Shown one piece after another: positions 1-4,317 of a DNA stretch of 5,360 bases; the stretch's first letter is position 1, and each line of letters opens with the position of its first letter. Source of the stretch: Planctomycetaceae bacterium (GTDB lineage: Bacteria; Planctomycetota; Planctomycetia; Pirellulales; Thermoguttaceae); the NCBI GenBank assembly GCA_031276415.1, contig JAISNF010000470.1, forward strand, positions 1 to 5,360, written 5' to 3'. The position numbers were made by a program, and so were the translations under genes. The notes beneath the pieces were generated by a model that saw nothing but the letters and a program-made list of their open reading frames with translations, did not search any database and was not told the DNA's origin.

Positions 1-94
1 ATTACTCCTCAATTGCGTCGAAAAAACTACGTGTCAAACAGGCTAATACACGATAACCTCCTTTCAGGTTAATAGTTAAAACAAACTTCTTGAC
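1..94. other. unassigned left edge, possible remnant of a minus-strand coding end
   Basis: No complete gene is visible. On the minus strand a frame is open from just after a TGA at 182-184 to a TAA at 2-4 (59 codons). Its last 30 or so codons, outside the hairpin repeats, read like a plausible protein end (VVKKFVLTINLKGG, then RSFFDAIEE). The upstream half is translated hairpin repeat and the frame has no ATG. A strong Shine-Dalgarno-like AAAGGAGG lies on the minus strand at 57-64, but the GTG just after it is followed by TAT and a stop. It may be a decayed gene end or chance. I do not recognise the peptide. Confidence 0.2.
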
Positions 95-236
95 GACACC
101 CTGAAAGGGCAGGATTTTACTGATATTATTTAACACAAAAAGTGCTGCCCCTTGCGGGGCAGAGTTGTGGGCGGCGGACTTTCAACCGCAGGTCAAAGAC
201 CTGCGGTTATGAAAATACCGTCCCTATCGGGACGAA
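95..236. repeat. array of short GC-rich hairpin modules
   Basis: Four hairpins stand out from the AT-rich surroundings: CCCT-gaa-AGGG (99-109), CTGCCCC-ttgc-GGGGCAG (145-162), a perfect 11-bp stem at 184-208, and CGTCCC-tatc-GGGACG (219-234). Read on the minus strand, 236 to 184 has the same module order as 2491-2526: a GTCCC/GGGAC hairpin, then an ATT-rich linker, then CATAACCG(C/T)AGGT. The stretch 120-162 (CTGATA, A-rich linker, CCCC...GGGGC) resembles 2551-2583. The modules are therefore one dispersed family shared with the array at 2491-2711. They lie downstream of the rimI-like gene. Function is unknown; transcription termination or RNA 3'-end protection are possible. Confidence 0.75.
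184..208. repeat. perfect 11-bp hairpin with AAA loop
   Basis: AACCGCAGGTC (184-194) pairs perfectly with GACCTGCGGTT (198-208) across a 3-nt AAA loop. No T-run follows on either strand, so it is not a classic intrinsic terminator. It corresponds to the CCGTAGGT hairpins at 2519-2547 and 2656-2684, but with a much shorter loop. Confidence 0.85.
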
Positions 237-371
237 GAAAAATTAACGAAATCATTAAATAATAAAAAAATACCGTGAACGGTGACATTTTTATTTCCTA
301 TTTTCGTTGTTTTATATTTTAAAAATCATCAGCGACAATCTGCGTAATTTGCGGACAATTTTATTTTTCTT

Positions 372-401
372 TTTTGTGAATTCTATGTTCTCTGTGGTTA
401 A
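372..401 (-). repeat. repeat A copy 1 (degenerate)
   Basis: On the minus strand it reads TTAAC followed by 9-bp-periodic units CACAGAG, CATAGAA and CACAAAA. It ends 13 bp from the stop of the rimI-like gene, with the TTAAC end facing that gene. No partner copy is visible between 1 and 371. It is the most degenerate of the five complete copies. Confidence 0.75.
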
Positions 402-402
402 T

Positions 403-420
403 AAAAAGGTTATTTTAACC
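403..420 (-). terminator. weak terminator-like hairpin overlapping the rimI stop
   Basis: On the minus strand GGTTA, loop AAA, TAACC is followed directly by TTTTT. The stem contains the rimI-like stop codon TAA (417-415). The stem is only 5 bp and AT-rich, so it is weak by itself. The hairpin array further downstream (236-95) could add to it. Confidence 0.3.
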
Positions 421-960
421 GGCGATTTTTGTGGTGATGCGATTTTGGGGGGCGAATGTTGGATCTGAATGACCTGGCAAACGGTATTGAAGAACATAAG
501 CGTCCTCATTCATATCGTCATAAAAATTTTTGATAACCACAGTTGCCCGAAAACCGCTGGCGCGGAAAAAAACTAATGCGGGAAGATTCGTCTCACGAAC
601 TTCAAGAACAATCCGGCTGCGGCGTTGGTTGATTAATTTACTGACGAGTTTCTGAATCATTTGACCGGCGACTCCGCGCCGCTGAAATTCCGGTGCTGTT
701 GCGATATTCAAAAGATGAATCCGATTTTTGGGAACTTCATAAATCATAAAACCGACGACACGCCCTTCATATTCGGCGACCATACCGATGCAGTTTCGTT
801 GTTGTAAACAATGAATAAAATCTTCCTCTTTCCAGGGAAATTCGAAACAAGATTGCTCGATGGCTAAAACTTCGGAAAAATCCCGCCGAACCATCCAACG
901 GACATAAACTTTTATATTTTTATTATCTTTGTTTTGATTTTCATTGCCTTGCAAATTCAT
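415..960 (-). CDS. rimI: RimI-type GNAT N-acetyltransferase (ribosomal protein S18 N-alpha-acetyltransferase family)
   Basis: A 181-residue cytoplasmic GNAT enzyme. RimI proteins transfer acetyl from acetyl-CoA to the N-terminal alanine of ribosomal protein S18. After a 17-residue Asn/Lys-rich lead come the RimI-like features: RWMVRRDFSEVLAIE (21-35), FPW (41-43), the acetyl-CoA phosphate loop Q93-R-R-G-V-A, and LEVRETN (119-125) with Glu120 at the position of the catalytic base (E103 of Salmonella RimI). The expected catalytic Tyr (Y115) aligns with Phe132 in FFRASGF. About 20 C-terminal residues extend beyond the usual RimI end. I chose the ATG at 960 over the in-frame ATG at 1023 because GGAGG lies 8 nt upstream, whereas nothing SD-like precedes 1023; the longer form would have 202 residues. 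It is transcribed divergently from the TPR gene. The substrate is inferred; other GNAT targets are possible. Confidence 0.85.
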   Translation of the reverse strand: MNLQGNENQNKDNKNIKVYVRWMVRRDFSEVLAIEQSCFEFPWKEEDFIHCLQQRNCIGMVAEYEGRVVGFMIYEVPKNRIHLLNIATAPEFQRRGVAGQMIQKLVSKLINQRRSRIVLEVRETNLPALVFFRASGFRATVVIKNFYDDMNEDAYVLQYRLPGHSDPTFAPQNRITTKIAG

Positions 961-968
961 TCTAAAAA

Positions 969-973
969 CCTCC
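969..973 (-). promoter_or_regulatory. Shine-Dalgarno GGAGG deciding the rimI start
   Basis: CCTCC on the plus strand reads GGAGG on the minus strand, 8 nt before the ATG at 960-958. It is the clearest ribosome binding site of the four genes and favours the 181-residue form over the upstream ATG. Confidence 0.75.
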
Positions 974-1070
974 ACAATAAACTCAATATCAAAAACGGAA
1001 TTAACCTTTATTGGTTTTCCCATAAATTATTTAAGATAAGATTATCAAATTTCTTGAAAACCTCCAATAT

Positions 1071-1090
1071 GAAAAAATACGAAAAAATAC
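1071..1090. repeat. tandem 10-bp A-tract repeat, likely curved DNA
   Basis: GAAAAAATAC occurs twice in tandem (1071-1080, 1081-1090) and is followed by GAAA and another A-run at 1100-1104. The A6 tracts are spaced 10 bp, close to one helical turn, the known arrangement for intrinsic DNA curvature. It lies between the two divergent promoter candidates. Confidence 0.6.
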
Positions 1091-1103
1091 GAAAGATTCA
1101 AAA

Positions 1104-1131
1104 ATAATAAATTTTTCCGATTCCCGCTCAA
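1104..1131 (-). promoter_or_regulatory. weak promoter candidate for rimI
   Basis: On the minus strand TTGAGC (1131-1126) and TATTAT (1109-1104) are separated by 16 bp. The -10 matches 5 of 6 consensus positions and the -35 matches 4 of 6. In AT-rich DNA such a match can arise by chance. Confidence 0.25.
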
Positions 1132-1275
1132 CCGCCCAAACACAGAAAAAAATCAACGAGTACACCAACGTAACCGTCTGGCAAACAGTTGCCTGAGTTA
1201 GATTGCCAGCAATTTGAGTTGAAACATCGGGGTTTGATTATGAATTTGATTTTGTTGTTCTTTGGCAGATTGCTC

Positions 1276-1305
1276 TTGACATACTTGGGGAATTTACTCT
1301 ATACT
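1276..1305 (+). promoter_or_regulatory. sigma70-like promoter for the TPR gene
   Basis: A perfect -35 TTGACA (1276-1281) and a -10 TATACT (1300-1305, 5 of 6) are separated by 18 bp. It is the best promoter match in the window and points at the TPR gene. Transcription would start near 1312, giving a 5' leader of about 160 nt that contains the 14-bp direct repeat. Confidence 0.55.
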
Positions 1306-1406
1306 TAACGCCCTTGACCTTAAAAAGGAGTTTGGAACTTTTTGACAACCTTCAATAAAATAAGAGTAACGTCTCAAATTGGAAAAAAAATCCCGACTCT
1401 TTTACA

Positions 1407-1441
1407 CCCATTAACTTAACTTTTTTTCCCATTAACTTAAC
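1407..1441 (+). repeat. 14-bp direct repeat with 21-bp spacing upstream of the TPR gene
   Basis: CCCATTAACTTAAC occurs identically at 1407-1420 and 1428-1441, separated by seven T residues. The start-to-start distance of 21 bp is about two helical turns, so both copies would face the same side of the DNA. Each contains the near-palindrome TTAACTTAA. The pair ends 29 bp before the TPR start codon. It could be a tandem operator or a recent slippage duplication. Confidence 0.6.
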
Positions 1442-1470
1442 CTTTCCAGTAATTCAATTAAGAGAAAATT

Positions 1471-2358
1471 ATGGACAGCAATCGTCGGCATCATTTAGCA
1501 CAAAACGAATTAGCATATTGGTTTATTACACAATATGAAGAATGGATCAAACCAAACGCCTATTGGATTGGCGGCGGAACAATTGCAATTTTGGTTTTAC
1601 TGGGAGCCTTTTTTGGTTCTGCCGGAATTTCCGAATGGAATAAAGCCCAAATCTGGAATGGATATTACACCGCTATCCACTCCGAAAATAGCGCAGACGC
1701 CCTAGAATTATTGGCGGAAACCTCGAAAGGCTCCATCGCCGAACAAACCCGTTTGACCTTAGCACAAATCCGACTCGGTGAAGGTTGCCATTTGTCGTTT
1801 TCCGATAAACTCAAAGCAATAGAATTGCTCGAAAAATCAATCAAGCAATTTCAATTTCTCCAAAAAAACGCCAAAGATAAAGATATTCTTTTACAAGCGA
1901 GTTTTGGTCTTGCCCAATCGTGGGAAACATTGGCGGCGTTGCGTGTTGGGAACAACGACCTCGCTGAAGCGGAAAAAGAATACAAAAAAATCGCCGAACA
2001 ACAGTCAGATGAATTTCTCGCCCAAAAAGCCAAAAAACAATTGCTTTTGATCTCCCGCGCCAATACACAGAAATTTTTTGAACTCGCCGCTGCAAAAATT
2101 ATCGAACAACCAAAACAAGATGATTTCAAAGTTGAAATTGATAAAAAAGACCCGTTTCTCAATGATTCCAAAGATTTTGATGTTCAAAAGTCATTGGAGG
2201 GCGGTTCGATTCTGAAAAATGAATTTAACGATCACGCTACGGATTTGCTGGGTAAATCGACAGAAACAGAAATAAAAACAGAATCAAAAACAGAAACAAA
2301 AACTTCCGAAAATCTTCCAGAAAAAACTGAAAAGCCCCCCGAAAAAACCGTAGAATAA
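1471..2358 (+). CDS. membrane-anchored tetratricopeptide-repeat protein
   Basis: 295 residues. A charged N-terminal segment (MDSNRRHHLAQNELA, 1-15) precedes one hydrophobic helix at about 31-51, so it is probably a single-pass inner-membrane protein with most of the chain outside the cytoplasm. The body is helical: an A-L-E-L-L-A-E segment at 76-82, then TPR-like helix pairs at about 112-135 and 143-175 (LAQSWETLAALRVG, then NNDLAEAEKEYKKIAE). The layout recalls the YfgM/TPR_21-type proteins found in planctomycetes, which act as protein-interaction scaffolds. Residues 215-261 are acidic and polar, and 262-295 is a low-complexity Thr/Glu/Lys tail, likely disordered. The start has only a weak SD (AAGAGA, 1460-1465), but the next residues suit the family. 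It has its own promoter and converges on the hydrolase gene. The precise role is unknown. Confidence 0.75.
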   Translation: MDSNRRHHLAQNELAYWFITQYEEWIKPNAYWIGGGTIAILVLLGAFFGSAGISEWNKAQIWNGYYTAIHSENSADALELLAETSKGSIAEQTRLTLAQIRLGEGCHLSFSDKLKAIELLEKSIKQFQFLQKNAKDKDILLQASFGLAQSWETLAALRVGNNDLAEAEKEYKKIAEQQSDEFLAQKAKKQLLLISRANTQKFFELAAAKIIEQPKQDDFKVEIDKKDPFLNDSKDFDVQKSLEGGSILKNEFNDHATDLLGKSTETEIKTESKTETKTSENLPEKTEKPPEKTVE

Positions 2359-2393
2359 TGAACAAGAACAAATTTTTATTAACACTTTAATTA

Positions 2394-2423
2394 TTAACCA
2401 CAGAGGACACAGAGATCGCAAAG
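2394..2423 (+). repeat. repeat A copy 2, left bracket of the nested palindrome
   Basis: TTAAC (2394-2398) is followed by CACAGAG at 2399 and 2408 and the variant CGCAAAG at 2417, a strict 9-bp period. It starts 35 bp after the TPR stop, with the TTAAC end facing that gene. Copy 3 (2735-2755) is its inverted partner. Confidence 0.85.
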
Positions 2424-2518
2424 AAGAAAGATTTGTATTTTATTATTCAGGTAGTGTCTCGGTTTAGTTGAAATTCTGTAATATTTCCTAAGTCCCGCAG
2501 GGACGAGATTATGCATAA

Positions 2519-2547
2519 CCGTAGGTGTAGCGAAGCGGAACCTACGG
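2519..2547 (+). repeat. 8-bp hairpin with a GCGAAGC loop (left copy)
   Basis: CCGTAGGT (2519-2526) pairs with ACCTACGG (2540-2547) across a 13-nt loop. The loop contains GCGAAGC (2530-2536), known from DNA biophysics as an exceptionally stable mini-hairpin. The inverted copy is at 2656-2684. Confidence 0.85.
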
Positions 2548-2655
2548 AAACCTGATAACATTAAACAAAGCCCCGCATGGGGCGAGATTATCAACCCGAA
2601 CAACCATAATCTCGCCCTTGCAGGGCTTAGAAAAATTGGGGCGGGTGTTGTCGAT

Positions 2656-2684
2656 CCGTAGGTTGCGCTTCGCTACACCTACGG
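2656..2684 (-). repeat. 8-bp hairpin with a GCTTCGC loop (right copy)
   Basis: Same stem as 2519-2547, in inverse orientation: CCGTAGGT (2656-2663) pairs with ACCTACGG (2677-2684), and the loop carries GCTTCGC (2667-2673). The two copies differ by a single loop base on the comparable strand (CGGAAC versus CGCAAC). The flanking ATAACCG is also shared. Confidence 0.85.
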
Positions 2685-2734
2685 TTATGCACATCACACC
2701 CCTAGCGGGGTTAAGATTGAGAAACAAAAATTTT

Positions 2735-2755
2735 CTCTGTGAACTCTGTGGTTAA
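2735..2755 (-). repeat. repeat A copy 3, right bracket of the nested palindrome
   Basis: On the minus strand it reads TTAAC, then two 9-bp-spaced CACAGAG units. It lies 27 bp from the hydrolase stop, with TTAAC facing that gene. Just beyond it GTTTTTAGAAGTT (2767-2779) recurs exactly at 4089-4101 after copy 5, so the repeated unit extends past the CACAGAG core. Confidence 0.85.
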
Positions 2756-2782
2756 ATAAAAAACCAGTTTTTAGAAGTTTTC

Positions 2783-3919
2783 TTATGTTATTGGAAATTT
2801 CTCGGCGGATTCCGTAAACTCATCAGCGGATTCTGATTTTTTTATTTCGGAATTTTGGGGTTCCGAATTTTTAGTTTCCGATTTTTCTGTGTTGTCTGTA
2901 TTGTCTGTGCTGTCTGTGTTGTTAGGCGGTTGAACAATTTCTGTTGTTTTTGTTTCGGTTGTACCGATATGACGTTCAACAGTTGCCATTCCGCCAAGCA
3001 AGGTTTGAAAACCGTAACCGTTTAACACTGTTACGGCGTGTTCGTCTTTTTGAAGAACCGCCCGCCAAAAATAATTCGAAACTCGAATAATTGCCGATTG
3101 AAAACGTTGATCGTTTCTGGCGGAAATCGAAAAAATCCGACCGCCGTAAATTCGGTGATCACCGCCTTGAAATGTTACCAAATACCGGTTATTACAAGTC
3201 ATCGCATCAAATGGAATCCGGCGTTGCCGGGCTTTGGTGGGACCGACAATACTATCGTCTTCGGTTCCTGTTATGAAAAGTGTAGGAACTTCAATCGGAG
3301 CGTAAACCTCCTGAAAACTTTTGCCCACATAACGAATAGGCGGACTCATCGCCAAAACCGCCTTGATTCGTGAATCGTAAAGCGAATCGCCCTCATCAGA
3401 AGGAATCTGCCCCGCAACAAGCAACGATGCCAAACAACCAAGATCATAACCGCCAACACCTATCCGGTTTGAATCGAATTGCGTTACACAAGAACGATTG
3501 CCGGCGGCGAGTTGTTCCAAACAATCCAGTACAAATTTAATATCTTCCGCACGAGTTCGCCCGTTCCAGTTTTGGCGATAGGCTTCTTTGAACTCATTCA
3601 AAATCAGAATTTTTCCTTTCCAAATATTTTCATCACTTCCCGGATGTTGCAAAAAAACGGCGGCAAATCCTTGTGCAGCCCAAGCGTTGGCGAGATACGA
3701 GCAGCAATCAATCGAACCGCCCAATCCATGTGAAAAGACAATAACCGGTAATTTTTCCTCACCGTTTTTTTCCGGATAAAATATTTTTACCGGAATTGCC
3801 CGATTGCGTGCCGCATCGTACCAGAGAAACCGAACACTGTTCACCGCCCTGACTTCCGATCCGCTCAAAATAATCAACACAATCCAAACAAATATAAAAA
3901 GAATAAAACTTTTTTTCAT
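2783..3919 (-). CDS. exported alpha/beta hydrolase (dienelactone/PAF-acetylhydrolase-like) with Asp at the nucleophile position
   Basis: 378 residues. A signal peptide (about 1-25, hydrophobic core FILFIFVWIVLIILSG, likely cut after VRA) indicates export. The fold's landmarks are present: VFSHGLGG oxyanion loop (61-68), FLQHPGSDENIW (89-100), the nucleophile elbow, MSPP (191-194), TGTEDD with Asp221 as likely catalytic acid, and GGDH with His255 as likely catalytic base. The elbow reads G-G-Y-D159-L-G where this family normally has G-H-S-x-G, so the serine is replaced by aspartate (codon GAT, 3445-3443). A vicinal Cys72-Cys73 pair follows the oxyanion loop. Residues from about 320 are a Thr/Asn/Ser/Glu-rich tail with a 9-bp minisatellite. 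No clear SD precedes the ATG. The substrate is unknown. It may be an ester hydrolase relative with changed chemistry or an inactive one. Confidence 0.8.
   Translation of the reverse strand: MKKSFILFIFVWIVLIILSGSEVRAVNSVRFLWYDAARNRAIPVKIFYPEKNGEEKLPVIVFSHGLGGSIDCCSYLANAWAAQGFAAVFLQHPGSDENIWKGKILILNEFKEAYRQNWNGRTRAEDIKFVLDCLEQLAAGNRSCVTQFDSNRIGVGGYDLGCLASLLVAGQIPSDEGDSLYDSRIKAVLAMSPPIRYVGKSFQEVYAPIEVPTLFITGTEDDSIVGPTKARQRRIPFDAMTCNNRYLVTFQGGDHRIYGGRIFSISARNDQRFQSAIIRVSNYFWRAVLQKDEHAVTVLNGYGFQTLLGGMATVERHIGTTETKTTEIVQPPNNTDSTDNTDNTEKSETKNSEPQNSEIKKSESADEFTESAEKFPIT
2885..2920 (-). repeat. 9-bp minisatellite in the hydrolase tail
   Basis: Four tandem 9-bp units (TTCTGTGTT, GTCTGTATT, GTCTGTGCT, GTCTGTGTT on the plus strand) encode the D-T-N-type repeat NTDSTDNTDNTE of the hydrolase C-terminal tail (about residues 333-345). 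The unit differs by one base from the CTCTGTGTT unit of repeat A (for example 4052-4060). Confidence 0.8.
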
Positions 3920-3937
3920 AATATTTTCTTTTTTTAT

Positions 3938-3967
3938 TTAACCACAGAGAACACAGAGTTCACAGAG
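3938..3967 (+). repeat. repeat A copy 4 (best-preserved)
   Basis: TTAAC (3938-3942) is followed by three perfect CACAGAG units at 3943, 3952 and 3961, exactly 9 bp apart. It lies 18 bp upstream of the hydrolase start codon, with TTAAC facing that gene, so it occupies the hydrolase leader or promoter zone. It forms an inverted pair with copy 5, separated by 75 bp. Confidence 0.9.
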
Positions 3968-4042
3968 AAGAAATTTAAAAAAAATTATTTTTAGATCAAA
4001 AGTCAAATATGAGATAAGGTTTTGATTCCAATTAAAAATTTC

Positions 4043-4072
4043 CTCTGTGTCCTCTGTGTTCTTTGTGGTTAA
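4043..4072 (-). repeat. repeat A copy 5
   Basis: On the minus strand it reads TTAAC, CACAAAG, CACAGAG, CACAGAG with a 9-bp period. It pairs in inverted orientation with copy 4. It is the only copy not close to a gene, lying 245 bp before the gspF-like start. Its outer flank (TAATAAAAATAAATT) is identical to the inverted flank of copy 6 at the window edge. Confidence 0.9.
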
Positions 4073-4317
4073 TAAAAATAAATTTGTGGTTTTTAGAAGT
4101 TCTCACCAACAATTTACTATCCGAATCGTGAGAAAGAAAAAAAAGAAAAACATTTTCGTTTTCAAATTGGCAGGAATTTTCAAAAATCAATACGAATATA
4201 ATAGAAAAACTGATTTTACCGGTTGCATACCGCAAAGGAAAAGTGTAGAGTAAGGACGTAAAATAAAAGTGCATAATATTCGTAATATTTTATTCATTCC
4301 GTAATTTTCTATCTATT

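Larger units (their letters stand above)
961..1470. other. divergent intergenic control region between rimI and the TPR gene
   Basis: This 510-bp gap carries no convincing gene. From left to right it holds the rimI SD, phased A-tracts (1071-1104), a weak minus-strand promoter candidate (1104-1131), a small stem with alternative pairing (CTGGCAA 1178-1184 with TTGCC 1189-1193 or TTGCCAG 1203-1209), a good plus-strand sigma70-like promoter (1276-1305) and a 14-bp direct repeat (1407-1441). It is the only long intergenic region here without repeat A or GC-rich hairpins. Confidence 0.6.
2491..2711. repeat. nested inverted-repeat element made of six hairpins
   Basis: The element is mirror-symmetric about position 2600. 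From the outside inwards: GTCCC-gca-GGGAC (2492-2504) against ACCCC-tagc-GGGGT (2698-2711); the CCGTAGGT hairpin at 2519-2547 against its inverted copy at 2656-2684, both flanked by ATAACCG; and GCCCC-gcat-GGGGC (2570-2583) against GCCCT-tgc-AGGGC (2614-2626), each followed on its own strand by GAGATTAT. Each module can fold alone, and the two halves could also pair with each other into a large cruciform. It lies between convergent genes, so it might end transcription in both directions. No coding frame here looks real; reads through it are repeat translations. Confidence 0.8.
3920..4317. other. divergent intergenic region between the hydrolase and gspF-like genes
   Basis: 398 bp without a convincing gene. 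It holds the inverted pair of repeat A (3938-3967 and 4043-4072), the 13-mer GTTTTTAGAAGTT (4089-4101), a 21-nt homopurine run (4130-4150), an isolated perfect TATAAT (4197-4202) without a good -35, and a doubled AATATT (4275-4280, 4284-4289) just before the gspF-like start. Short frames here translate repeat A (NHKEHRGHRG type) and are not genes. No strong promoter can be named for either gene. Confidence 0.55.

Noticed and set aside
1342..1419. 25-codon TTG-started leader peptide preceded by AAGGAG (1325-1330)
   Set aside because: The spacing is long, the start codon is weak and the frame runs through the direct repeat. No regulatory amino-acid run is present.
2358..2390. 10-residue frame MNKNKFLLTL overlapping the TPR stop
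   Set aside because: Too short to support, and it ends before repeat A with no homology I can recognise.
2394..2727. Two overlapping minus-strand frames (69 and 61 residues)
   Set aside because: They are translations of the nested palindromic element and repeat A and show no codon bias or start signal of a gene.
3038..3779. Plus-strand frames of 61-111 residues within the hydrolase gene
   Set aside because: They are antisense shadows of the hydrolase reading frame, whose motifs are clear on the minus strand.
372..4072. Repeat A or the hairpin array as a CRISPR array
   Set aside because: Units are 9 bp in direct tandem, or isolated inverted copies, without regular unique spacers of 25-45 bp and without cas genes.
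4167..4182. Sigma54-like site TTGGCAGGAATTTTCA upstream of the gspF-like gene
   Set aside because: The -24 GG is present but the essential -12 GC is missing.
4197..4202. Perfect TATAAT -10 box before the gspF-like gene
   Set aside because: No acceptable -35 lies 16-18 bp upstream (the nearest, TTGGCA, is 24 bp away), and the region is AT-rich.
4032..4274. 80-residue minus-strand frame ending in NHKEHRGHRGNF
   Set aside because: Its end is a translation of repeat A, the rest is low-complexity Phe/Ser/Ile-rich intergenic sequence, and it has no SD.
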